Part shown: positions 17,354-25,782 of the stretch, piece by piece
How positions within the stretch are numbered: the stretch's first letter is position 1
Layout of the letters: each line of letters starts with the position of its first letter
NCBI RefSeq assembly: GCF_003364195.1
Contig: NZ_NXLQ01000002.1
Span: forward strand, 124,001-188,000
DNA: 64,000 bases
Source: Helicobacter didelphidarum
Lineage (GTDB): Bacteria > Campylobacterota > Campylobacteria > Campylobacterales > Helicobacteraceae
Direction: 5' to 3'
Notes under the pieces: model-generated
The model's database searches: none
Told to the model about the DNA's origin: nothing
The model's input: the letters and a program-made list of their open reading frames with translations, nothing else
Program-made: the position numbers and the translations under genes

Positions 17354-17842
17354 ATGGCAGAACCAATGAGTAAATATGGATTTAGCAAACTTTCTCAAGC
17401 ATTAAAAAATCTCAAAGAAATAGAAAGACCGCAAGTTGCAAAAGAAATTGATATAGCACGATCTCATGGAGATCTGAAAGAAAATGCGGAATATCATGCA
17501 GCAAAAGAAAAACAAAATTTTATTGAATTTAAAATTAATGAATTAAGTGCGATGTTGGCAAATGCTGAAGTCATTGACCCTGCAACACTGAAGCATGATA
17601 AAGTAAGTTTTGGTAGTACGGTTACAATCCTCAATCTTGATACTGAAAAAGAAATGGTATATACCATTGTAGGCATAACAGAAAGTAATCCATCAAAAGG
17701 ATTGATTTCTTTTAATTCTCCATTGGCAAGTGGTTTGATTGGAAAAGAAGAAGGAGATGAAACCACGATTAAACTTCCGTCTGGTGAAACTGATTTTGAG
17801 ATTTTAAAAATTGAATATAAACCAATTAATTATGATGATTAA
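17354..17842 (+). CDS. greA: Transcription elongation factor GreA
   Basis: GreA rescues backtracked RNA polymerase by stimulating transcript cleavage. The N-terminal coiled coil carries the two acidic residues of the tip in HGDLKENAEYHAAKEKQ, and the C-terminal globular domain includes GLISFNSPLASGLIGKEEGDE-type sequence typical of FKBP-like GreA ends. The start is ATG 17354, preceded by AAAGGA and giving a product of 162 residues beginning MAEPMSKYG. The 13 codons upstream in the open frame lack a ribosome site. Confidence 0.95.
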   Translation: MAEPMSKYGFSKLSQALKNLKEIERPQVAKEIDIARSHGDLKENAEYHAAKEKQNFIEFKINELSAMLANAEVIDPATLKHDKVSFGSTVTILNLDTEKEMVYTIVGITESNPSKGLISFNSPLASGLIGKEEGDETTIKLPSGETDFEILKIEYKPINYDD

Positions 17843-17896
17843 AAATATATAAAAATTAAAATCTTGGAGTCATGCAAATCATAATCATTAAAGATT

Positions 17897-18526
17897 CTAT
17901 GATTTTACACCCCGATTTTCTTTATAAATGATTTGCGTATGAGAAAGAATTTCATGAAGTGTTCTTTTATCCTTTCTCATAAATGAAAAAATCCATAAAA
18001 AAAAACTTAACTCAATAAGCCATACAATAACATATATACATGTTTGCAGTAAGCTTGGTTTAAGAAACTTCTTAGGTTGCATTTTTATTATATCTTGAGC
18101 AGATTTTTGTATTCTTGTTTGACAAAGCATAATTTCAGCATACCGAAATCCAGGACTTTGTCCAGTGAAATAAAAAAAGAATATAAGAATACCGCAATAA
18201 CTCATTTCACACAAACCAATTGCTATATTATTATGTAAAAATTCATCTTTGCCATCTAGAACTATATAGGTAGTAAAATAGAGTAAAGGCATATTCAACA
18301 AAAACATATCAGTAATAAATGCCTTTAGCCGTGCCATAAGAAAATTTGATTGGATAATTTTTTGCATTTTGAGATTCTGCTTTGGATTAGAACTTAAATC
18401 AAAACCTCGTGATCCCAATAAAATAGCATTGACATTATTGTTATTAGTATCTTCAAGACAATCTTTTGTGTCTGTGCGGACAAGACGACCATCTAAAAAT
18501 TTATTAACATGTTTCTTTTGTCTCAC
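17897..18526 (-). CDS. RDD family membrane protein
   Basis: A 209-residue protein with an RDD domain. It shows RLKAFITDMFLLNMPLLYF (the R and first D on helix one), a second helix, GQSPGFRYAE in the loop, a third helix near 160-180, and the closing RTLHEILSHTQIIY, where the family usually has a Asp-rich end. The first 55 residues are charged and cytoplasmic. Function is unknown for most RDD proteins; some move ions. It follows hemD by 24 bases and is probably cotranscribed. Confidence 0.75.
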   Translation of the reverse strand: MRQKKHVNKFLDGRLVRTDTKDCLEDTNNNNVNAILLGSRGFDLSSNPKQNLKMQKIIQSNFLMARLKAFITDMFLLNMPLLYFTTYIVLDGKDEFLHNNIAIGLCEMSYCGILIFFFYFTGQSPGFRYAEIMLCQTRIQKSAQDIIKMQPKKFLKPSLLQTCIYVIVWLIELSFFLWIFSFMRKDKRTLHEILSHTQIIYKENRGVKS

Positions 18527-18550
18527 GATAGCTATCCTGTGTTATGTATC

Positions 18551-19423
18551 TTAAAAATCATGCAACAAAGGATTATTATTCTGCATTGGTGTATCATTAT
18601 TAATTGCATGTGCAACTTGTAATGCTTTTTCAAAATTGCCCTTTGCATTCAATTTGCGAATGTTTTCGTCAAAAGCTTGAAAAGTTGTATTACCGAGAGA
18701 GATTGCAAGCCAAGTTTGATTCCAATGGAAATACTTTTTAAAAATTTGGTAATGTTTTGGAGAACCAAAAATAAATATACTTTCATTTGGGAATGCAATA
18801 TTTTCTAGTGCTTGTGCATCAGGATTGGAATCTGTTGTCATCGTATGTAATTTATTATTATGATGCTGATAGGACATTAAGGAATCTTCACTTGTTTGTT
18901 GCAATGCCATGTTATGTTTTTTGAATGCAAAACTTGATTGTATATTCTCTAAGAGTTTAATATTTTCGTTACTTTCATAAACAATAAGATCTGTAATATT
19001 ACATTCATTCCGCAATAACCTAACCAAATCAGTCGCCTTATCGCGTCCGCAAACATACAAAATATTTTTATTATGAATTATATCACTCAAAGTCTCTATC
19101 ATCAGCATTGCCAACTGCTCACCATTGCATGAATCATCTGGACAAAAAAGCACTTGACCGCCTTCCCTTTCCCATTTTTTCTTTGTAATCTCACCAATCA
19201 CAATAGCTTTCTTTTGTAAAAAAATTTGAGCATATTTGTGTTGCATTATTGACTTAATAGCATTTTTAGAAGTCAGCAATATATAATCAATAGATTCTAA
19301 AAACTCTTTATCAATATAAAAATCAATAGTTTGAATCTGCAATAAATTTAATACACAAACATTTTCCATTGTTTGAATGCTATCATTGATAGAATTATTA
19401 TCGGTTCTAAGGATATAAATCAT
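18551..19423 (-). CDS. hemD: Uroporphyrinogen-III synthase
   Basis: HemD closes and inverts ring D of the tetrapyrrole on the heme pathway. Family marks are YILRT at the start, the LLTSKNAIKSI strand-turn, AIVIGEITKKKWE, LYVCGRDKATDLVRLL, VYES, and FIFGSPKHYQIF for the second domain. HemD is poorly conserved in general, but this combination is typical. An Asn/Ser/His-rich insertion sits around residues 180-215, making it 290 residues, longer than usual. ATG 19423 is preferred because GGAAAG lies seven bases upstream, which the in-frame TTG at 19438 lacks. Confidence 0.85.
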   Translation of the reverse strand: MIYILRTDNNSINDSIQTMENVCVLNLLQIQTIDFYIDKEFLESIDYILLTSKNAIKSIMQHKYAQIFLQKKAIVIGEITKKKWEREGGQVLFCPDDSCNGEQLAMLMIETLSDIIHNKNILYVCGRDKATDLVRLLRNECNITDLIVYESNENIKLLENIQSSFAFKKHNMALQQTSEDSLMSYQHHNNKLHTMTTDSNPDAQALENIAFPNESIFIFGSPKHYQIFKKYFHWNQTWLAISLGNTTFQAFDENIRKLNAKGNFEKALQVAHAINNDTPMQNNNPLLHDF

Positions 19424-19533
19424 AACTAAACTTTCCAAAAAGAGATTTTTAAATATCTAAATTATATCAAAACGATTTTATAAATTGCAACTTTACGATA
19501 CAATATCAAAACATATTTTATTTAAGGAAGAAA

Positions 19534-20613
19534 ATGACACAAGAAAAACTTTTAAAAGCATTAAAAGAAGTAATATATCCGAATTTTGATAAAGACATTG
19601 TAACTTTTGGCTTTGTTACAAGCACTAACATTCATGGGAATCATGCATCTATCAAAGTCACTATTCCATCAAGTAATGATGAAATAGTAACACAAGTGCA
19701 AAAGGATATTATTGAGAAAACAAAACATCTTGGACTCAAAATTGAACTTGAAATCATTACACCCAATATCGCAAAAACACAAAATGAGCGACAGATAAAC
19801 AATATGCTACCATCTGTAAAACATGTAGTTATGATAAGTAGCGGTAAAGGTGGGGTCGGCAAGTCAACGACAAGCGTAAATCTTGCGATTGCACTAGGAA
19901 AAAGTGGAAAAAATGTTGGTTTACTTGATTGCGATATTTATGGTCCAAATATTCCTAGAATGCTTGGTGTTGATGAAGTGCAACCAAAAGTTACGCCAGA
20001 TGGAAAAAAACTTATTCCAATTGAAAAATATGGACTAAAAATGATAAGCATGGGTGTGCTTTATGAAAAAGGACAAAGTCTTATTTGGCGTGGTCCAGTT
20101 GTTATGCGTGCAATCACACAACTTTTGCAAGATGTCTTATGGGGTGAGCTTGATATTTTGGTTATTGATATGCCTCCAGGCACAGGGGATGCACAACTCA
20201 CTCTTGCACAAAGCGTGCCAGTGAGTGCAGGTATCGCGGTAACCACTCCTCAGGCTGTCGCACTTGATGATAGTGCACGAAGCCTTGATATGTTTAATAA
20301 ACTTCATATCCCAATCGCAGGGATTATTGAAAATATGAGTGGTTTCATTTGTCCTAAATGTGATGAACGATACGATATTTTCGGTAAAGGGACTTCAGTA
20401 GAACTAGCAAATATCCACAAATGCGAAGTCCTAGCAGAAATCCCTATCGAAATGGCAGTACGTGAAGGGGGCGATAATGGTAAGCCTATTGTGTTCTTTG
20501 AGCCAATAAGTGCAAGTGCGAAAGAATATCTCAAAGCAGCAAGTAAGCTTAGTGAATTTTTAGATAAAGTCGGTGACAGGGTGGATAATTCACAAATTCA
20601 ACCAATCAAATAA
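19534..20613 (+). CDS. mrp: Mrp/ApbC family iron-sulfur carrier ATPase
   Basis: A 359-residue P-loop ATPase that delivers iron-sulfur clusters. It has an N-terminal MIP18-like domain (about 1-80), a deviant Walker A SGKGGVGKSTT (103-113), GLLDCDIYGPNIPRMLG, the DMPPGTGDAQLTL switch, and CPKC near residue 270, which holds the bridging cluster between subunits. The length is normal. The ATG is preceded by AAGGAAGAAA. A lipase-like gene starts 15 bases after its stop. Confidence 0.93.
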   Translation: MTQEKLLKALKEVIYPNFDKDIVTFGFVTSTNIHGNHASIKVTIPSSNDEIVTQVQKDIIEKTKHLGLKIELEIITPNIAKTQNERQINNMLPSVKHVVMISSGKGGVGKSTTSVNLAIALGKSGKNVGLLDCDIYGPNIPRMLGVDEVQPKVTPDGKKLIPIEKYGLKMISMGVLYEKGQSLIWRGPVVMRAITQLLQDVLWGELDILVIDMPPGTGDAQLTLAQSVPVSAGIAVTTPQAVALDDSARSLDMFNKLHIPIAGIIENMSGFICPKCDERYDIFGKGTSVELANIHKCEVLAEIPIEMAVREGGDNGKPIVFFEPISASAKEYLKAASKLSEFLDKVGDRVDNSQIQPIK

Positions 20614-20628
20614 TAGTAAGCAAACATA

Positions 20629-21708
20629 ATGAAAAAGATTCAAAAAGAAACAAATAAATTTACAAGCACAGATTGTGAGATAGAATATGATGTGTATTAT
20701 GTGCGATGTAACGAGGATTCCAACAAAAATTCTTATTCATATTTAGAATCTTATAAAGATACTTCAAAAGATTCTAAACAAAATTTAGAGTATAAATCAC
20801 ATAATACAGAATCTTTACGGGATTGTAGTCTATCCCACACCTCAAACCACCCACAAAATGCTATCCTCGTGCAAATTGCTCATGGGATGGTTGAGCATAA
20901 GGATAAATACAAATTTATAGCAACAAAACTTGCACAAATGGGCTATATTGTAGCAATAAATGACCACAGAGGGCATGGCAATAGTATCGGCGGAGAGATA
21001 TTTTGGGGTGAGATGGGAGAAAATGGGTTTGAAATGGCAGTAGAAGATTTACACACCCTTCATACAATTCTATGTGAGCGATTTAAACCCAAAAAATTTG
21101 TTCTCATCGGGCATAGTATGGGTTCACTTATTTCAAGGCGATATTTGCAAAAATATGAGAGCAATATTGATTGCCTCATTCTCTGTGGGACGCCATCGCC
21201 CCATGTATGTGTGAATGTAGGGATAAGATTCTTAAAAACCCTACGAATTCTAGGGATAAATCGTATTGGGAGAAAGATTGCCAATAGATTCTCATTTGCA
21301 TCGTTTAATGCTAAATATCATAAGCCACCTTATGATGAAATCTCTAGTGTGCGTTGGATAAATCGTGATGAGAATGAGTTAAGACGACATATCAGTGATG
21401 AAAAATGTCGATTCCTCTTTACAATAAATAGTTTTATCAACCTACTTGGTGGCGTGAGAACAGTCTTTGGTAAATATCCTAATCCTGTGAGAAAACCAAA
21501 TCTACCAATTATATTCATGAGTGGCGAAGATGATGCTTGCGGACAATTTGGTAAGGGTGTATTAAGTGCATTTAAACATATACAATCTCAAGGTTATCAA
21601 AATGTCAAATGCACACTTTATGGTGGTGCAAGGCATGAGATTCTTCTAGAACTCAATAAAGAGGAAGTTGCGAAGAATATCATTGATTTTATTGAGCAGA
21701 ATCTATAA
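20629..21708 (+). CDS. Alpha/beta hydrolase, lysophospholipase/monoacylglycerol lipase type
   Basis: A 359-residue hydrolase with the features of the PldB/monoglyceride lipase group: QIAHGMVEHKDKY (oxyanion loop), NDHRGHG, nucleophile elbow GHSMGS with Ser163, GEDDACG with the acid residue, and GGARHEIL with the His. Residues 25-65 form a Ser/Asn/Lys-rich insertion (repeated D-S-K type units) not expected in the family. There is no signal peptide, so it is probably cytoplasmic or membrane-peripheral. It lies 15 bases after mrp. Confidence 0.85.
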   Translation: MKKIQKETNKFTSTDCEIEYDVYYVRCNEDSNKNSYSYLESYKDTSKDSKQNLEYKSHNTESLRDCSLSHTSNHPQNAILVQIAHGMVEHKDKYKFIATKLAQMGYIVAINDHRGHGNSIGGEIFWGEMGENGFEMAVEDLHTLHTILCERFKPKKFVLIGHSMGSLISRRYLQKYESNIDCLILCGTPSPHVCVNVGIRFLKTLRILGINRIGRKIANRFSFASFNAKYHKPPYDEISSVRWINRDENELRRHISDEKCRFLFTINSFINLLGGVRTVFGKYPNPVRKPNLPIIFMSGEDDACGQFGKGVLSAFKHIQSQGYQNVKCTLYGGARHEILLELNKEEVAKNIIDFIEQNL

Positions 21709-22264
21709 AATGCAATACTCTAATATGCCAACATGTTTCTTTGAAGAATAATAGAAACAAATGTCAATATCTAGTAAGGTATTTCTTAAAAGCAGTATAG
21801 ATTATAACTAAAATTCTCCAGAATCACACAGAAAGATTTTTGCAATACCTACACATATTTAAAAACAACAAGTTTTTATTCCCGTTTGTAGACCAATATT
21901 ATGTTTATAGAAAACTTATAAGCATAAGAGTTTTTAGTATCAATAAAATATTTTCTTGAGATTAAATTTATAAGAAACCTTCTGGAATACTGCTCTTGTT
22001 CTCTTGGTATGAAATTGATGAAAATAAAATCCAAAATTTGGGATTTCATGTTGAACGATTCCGTAATATTTGCCATTTTATCTGGAAATATTTAATTTAT
22101 TCTACATAATAAAATCACATAAGCCCATAAGTTCTTACAATAAATAGCAATAGTATTTACATAAAGTAAATACTATTTAATAATTTTCTTATGCTATGAT
22201 TTTGTTCTGTTTGAGATTAAAAAATTGTATAACAATTAAAAATTGCAATCTTTGAAGGATAATT
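21709..22264. other. Intergenic region with one operator-like dyad
   Basis: About 555 bases without a convincing gene. A 66-codon minus-strand open stretch (21876-22076) has no ribosome site and no recognisable sequence. The one clear signal is the inverted repeat at 22151-22175, listed separately. Confidence 0.5.
22151..22175. promoter_or_regulatory. Perfect 10-bp dyad upstream of ccdA
   Basis: TAGTATTTAC (22151-22160) and GTAAATACTA (22166-22175) are exact inverted copies around ATAAA. The site lies 90 bases before the ccdA start, so it could be an operator near the promoter. No T-run follows, which argues against a terminator. Confidence 0.45.
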
Positions 22265-22951
22265 ATGGAATCTTTACAACAAATATTTTTTGAGTTACCT
22301 ATTCTTGCAAGTTTTATTGGAGGGATTCTCAATTTTCTTACACCATGTATTTTACCACTTATTCCATCATATATGAGTTATATTTCTGGTTCAAGTCTTG
22401 AATCTCAACATTATTCTAGAGTGCAAACTTTGCGTAGTGCATTGCTATTTATACTTGGATTTAGTTTTATTTTCTTTTTACTTTTCCTTGCAATGATTAA
22501 CATTATTGAGAATTTTTTTAGTTATAAAATTGTGCATTATGTCGCAGGGGGAATCATTGTTGCCTTTGGATTGCATTTTTTAGGTATTTTCAGAATTAAT
22601 ATTCTCAACTATTCAAAACAAGTTAATCTAAAAAAATTTGAAGAACATAGACTTTTAAAATCCATCGCTCCTTTCATTGTTGGTGTTGGATTTGCTGCTG
22701 GTTGGTCTCCTTGCACAGGACCTATTGTAAGTTCAATTGGATTGCTCGCCTCAAGTAATCAGAATCTTGCTATTTTCTCAAGTCTTGCCTTTATTGTAGG
22801 GTTATCTCTGCCTTTTTTGCTTCTTGCACTTTTTCTTGAAAGGGGATTGAACATCGTGCGTAAGCTAAAAAAACAAATGCGTATTATCGAAATCATAAGT
22901 GGTATATTTTTAATTGTTATTGGAATCTCTATTGCCCTTGATATTGTTTAA
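22265..22951 (+). CDS. ccdA: Cytochrome c biogenesis protein CcdA (thiol-disulfide membrane transporter)
   Basis: A 228-residue six-helix protein of the CcdA/DsbD-beta family. The two essential cysteines are present in TPCILPLIPSYMSYISG (helix 1) and GWSPCTGPIVSS (helix 4). CcdA carries reducing power across the inner membrane to apocytochrome c or other periplasmic thiols. This suits a genome with several cytochromes c (ccoO and ccoP in this window). AAGGAT lies six bases before the ATG. tilS begins 33 bases downstream. Confidence 0.9.
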   Translation: MESLQQIFFELPILASFIGGILNFLTPCILPLIPSYMSYISGSSLESQHYSRVQTLRSALLFILGFSFIFFLLFLAMINIIENFFSYKIVHYVAGGIIVAFGLHFLGIFRINILNYSKQVNLKKFEEHRLLKSIAPFIVGVGFAAGWSPCTGPIVSSIGLLASSNQNLAIFSSLAFIVGLSLPFLLLALFLERGLNIVRKLKKQMRIIEIISGIFLIVIGISIALDIV

Positions 22952-22984
22952 GTATAGTTTGTATGTCAAGAAAGTTATAAAACA

Positions 22985-24280
22985 ATGAACATAAACATTT
23001 CTGAAGAAATACTTAAAATATTCTATACATCTCATAATCTTCTTGCATTTTCCGGCGGTATTGATTCAAGTGCACTTTTTTTTATTTTACAAGATTATGG
23101 AGTTTTTTTTGATATTGCGATTGTAGATTATAAAAAGCGAGAACAAAGCAAAGAAGAAATATCGTATGCACAAAGTCTTGCAAAGAAATATCATAAAAAA
23201 TGTTATGTTTTAGAATCTAAAACAATAGATTCTGACTTTGAAATGGAAGCAAGAAATGTGCGATATAATTTTTTTCATAAATTACTTTTGCAATATGATT
23301 ATAATGCCTTAATCATGGCACATCATTTTGATGATAAATTAGAATGGTTTTTTATGCAATTTTGTCGCGGTGCAGGACTTAATACACTATTAGGATTCCA
23401 AGCCGTAGAATCTCGTAGTGTACAACAACATCATTATTATCTTGTGCGTCCGCTTATTAGTTATAAAAAACAAGACTTGCTACACTATAACCAAACACAT
23501 GCCATACATTTTTTTTATGATAAAAGTAATGCAGATTGTAAATATTTACGCAATTTTTTTCGTCATGAGATTCTTGCAAAATTACAGAATTTCTCTCAAG
23601 GTATGCAACAAAGTCTTGAATTTTTATCAAATGAGCGAGAATTATTATATCCTAAGGTAATAATTTGTCATGATTATAATTTATTATATTGTAAAATATC
23701 TGATTGCAAAGGAAATAAACACATAATCCATATAATTGATACACTCTCTAAAAAAATGGATTATGTAATGAGCAAAAATCAAAAAAAAGAATTACATGCT
23801 CTTTTCTCAAACAATATGGCAGAGTATGCAGAATGTGTAATGGGCGATAGGATTATAATTGCTAAAAACACTACCTATCTTTTTGTGGGATTGCAACCAA
23901 AATGGCTTATGAAAATGTGCTTATTAGAAAATTTAGAGAATCAAAACACTTTTATCACATTACCAAAAAAAATACAAAAGATTTTTCTTCAAAATAATCA
24001 GCAATATTTTCACAATCAAGAACAATCTGACATTTCTAAACAAAGAAAAGTCTCCATATATTTTAGAAATGATAATAATATTCCACCATTATGCTCTCAT
24101 GCAAGCAGTGTTGTCTTGGAATCTCCCAACTTGAAATCTTCTTATTTTATACAACTTGACTCCCTTTTAAAATGCTCAGTAATAATCCCAAAGCCACACA
24201 GAGAGCTTTATCGAAAGGCAAAAATACCTCCAAAGATACGGTTAATCTTATTTTTCAATTCACTTGATATTTGGGGATAA
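22985..24280 (+). CDS. tilS: tRNA(Ile)-lysidine synthase
   Basis: TilS puts lysidine on C34 of the minor tRNA-Ile, switching it from AUG to AUA decoding; AUA is common in such AT-rich genomes. The PP-loop ATPase motif SGGIDSS is at 23-29, followed by AHHFDDKLEWFFMQFCRGAG and the LVRPLI segment that contact ATP and tRNA. The C-terminal half is poorly conserved, with an Asn/Gln-rich part around residues 335-360. The length of 431 is within the family range. Confidence 0.9.
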   Translation: MNINISEEILKIFYTSHNLLAFSGGIDSSALFFILQDYGVFFDIAIVDYKKREQSKEEISYAQSLAKKYHKKCYVLESKTIDSDFEMEARNVRYNFFHKLLLQYDYNALIMAHHFDDKLEWFFMQFCRGAGLNTLLGFQAVESRSVQQHHYYLVRPLISYKKQDLLHYNQTHAIHFFYDKSNADCKYLRNFFRHEILAKLQNFSQGMQQSLEFLSNERELLYPKVIICHDYNLLYCKISDCKGNKHIIHIIDTLSKKMDYVMSKNQKKELHALFSNNMAEYAECVMGDRIIIAKNTTYLFVGLQPKWLMKMCLLENLENQNTFITLPKKIQKIFLQNNQQYFHNQEQSDISKQRKVSIYFRNDNNIPPLCSHASSVVLESPNLKSSYFIQLDSLLKCSVIIPKPHRELYRKAKIPPKIRLILFFNSLDIWG

Positions 24281-24425
24281 TAGTTTGTTACAATAAAATA
24301 TTTAGTATATTATTAAGGTGTTTGTTTTATAAAATTCAATACATTTTGTGGATAAATATATAAAGATTCTAAAGAATTATAGAAATTTAAAAAGCAAGAA
24401 TTTTATAGAATATTTACAATGTAGT

Positions 24426-24689
24426 TTATGATGAGATAAATTTTTCTAAATTTAGTATTTCTTCATATATTGGCAAAAGATCGTTTGGTTCTAAACCAAA
24501 GGCTTGTGCAATAAGATAAATATGTTGTAAGTTATAATTTGCACCGTGCTTTCTTGTCTCAATTTTTGCAACATAATTTGGTAATTTATGTCCAAGTATA
24601 ATAAGCTATCTCAAGTTGTGATATTTTCTCTGTTTGCGTAATCGTTTTATTTTCAATACTACCGCATCTAAAAAATCCTCTGTTTGCAA
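24426..24689 (-). pseudogene. Broken XRE-type helix-turn-helix regulator
   Basis: Reading the minus strand, one frame gives VVLKIKRLRKQRK and, after an in-frame TAG at 24606-24608, continues LGHKLPNYVAKIETRKHG, then a helical end reading LIAQAFGLEPNDLLPIYEE to the TAA at 24426. The middle piece in a second frame reads ISQLEIAY, exactly what an XRE domain has between those parts. Adding one A in the AAAA run (24624-24627) and removing one T near 24600 would restore KQRKISQLEIAYILGHK. So two opposite single-base changes destroy a once normal 87-residue regulator. The start is uncertain. Confidence 0.65.
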
Positions 24690-24825
24690 AATACACACCC
24701 AATCACTTTTTATTAAGAGGCTATTATTTTTATTATAATATTTCAAACACCTATAAGTGTTTTTTAAGGAAACAATAGTTATAAGGAATTTACATATATA
24801 GAGAGAGTTTAAGTAATTATTAATA

Positions 24826-25620
24826 TTATAACATGCAGTCACACACTTTATGCACAATTCCAGCAAAATGAATTTGTTTCTCTTTGCAAGACACAACAAG
24901 TCTTTCTTTGCTTGGCGGAATGAGTGTATATTCGCGTTGAAAATCTTTATAAGATACATACACAGCACATGCTCCTGTGCCACATGCCTGCGTGATTCCT
25001 TCAACACCACGTTCAAATGTTGCATAATGAATTGTTTGATTATTGCGAAAAGCAATATTCACATTCGCATTATATTTATTGCGTAATTTTGCAAGAAACT
25101 CTAAATCTACACTTAAAAGGTTAAAATCATACATAGAATCTGTGTGACATACCAAATGAGGAATACCCATTATGATAAGCTCAAAATTATAGATATTTTC
25201 TTTGTGATGTTCAACTACACTTCGTTCAAACTTATATGAACCAAGATTACTTTGCACAAAAGCTTCTTTTGGATTTATGATTTCTTGAATCTGTGTTTGA
25301 ATAACACCAACTTTACTCAAAAAACTATGTCTTAAGGGTGCAAGATTATTATGATATGCATACAGACTCACTGCACGACTCGCATTACCACACATATTTG
25401 CCATACTTCCATCGGAATTATAAAACTCCCATTTATATGCAATTTTATCTTGAGAATTCGATAAGGTTTGGGTATATGGCAATAGAATAACCAAACCATC
25501 AGCACCTATACCATAGAAACGATTACAAAGGTTGACTGCCATTGTTGAACGATCTTTTGATTCAAGGGTATGAAAAATAAGAAAATCATTGCCACTGGCA
25601 CAATATTTACTCACTATCAC
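24826..25620 (-). CDS. dapF: Diaminopimelate epimerase
   Basis: DapF converts LL- to meso-diaminopimelate for peptidoglycan and lysine. Both catalytic cysteines are present: Cys77 in NMCGNASR and Cys213 in QACGTGACA; GIGADGLV and YNSDGS near the N-terminus complete the signature. The product is 264 residues, normal for the family. The start is GTG at 25620 with AGGAGG six bases upstream. It faces the broken regulator gene at its 3' side. Confidence 0.93.
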   Translation of the reverse strand: MIVSKYCASGNDFLIFHTLESKDRSTMAVNLCNRFYGIGADGLVILLPYTQTLSNSQDKIAYKWEFYNSDGSMANMCGNASRAVSLYAYHNNLAPLRHSFLSKVGVIQTQIQEIINPKEAFVQSNLGSYKFERSVVEHHKENIYNFELIIMGIPHLVCHTDSMYDFNLLSVDLEFLAKLRNKYNANVNIAFRNNQTIHYATFERGVEGITQACGTGACAVYVSYKDFQREYTLIPPSKERLVVSCKEKQIHFAGIVHKVCDCML

Positions 25621-25741
25621 TGCTTACCTCCTAGAATCTTATAGAAGTCTAGTTACCAAATATTTATATTATATTGGAAAAATATTAATTATTATAATAC
25701 AAAGTTGTAACTTTTTATATAAAAATTAAGTTATTCTATCT

Positions 25742-25747
25742 TATAAT
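25742..25747 (+). promoter_or_regulatory. Putative -10 box (TATAAT) for dnaX
   Basis: TATAAT lies 35 bases before the ATG at 25783, leaving a short leader with AGGGGA as ribosome site. This supports translation from 25783, that is with the long N-terminal extension. Confidence 0.45.
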
Positions 25748-25782
25748 TTTATAGTAATATTTTGGAGAACAGGGGAAAAGTG

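Noticed and set aside
21876-22076. 66-codon minus-strand frame with a Tyr/Ile-rich product
   Set aside because: No ribosome site, no recognisable sequence and no operon context; likely chance in AT-rich DNA.
24690-25055. Upstream part of the 149-codon minus-strand frame ending at 24606
   Set aside because: Its first two thirds overlap dapF in another frame; only the end, part of the broken regulator, is meaningful.
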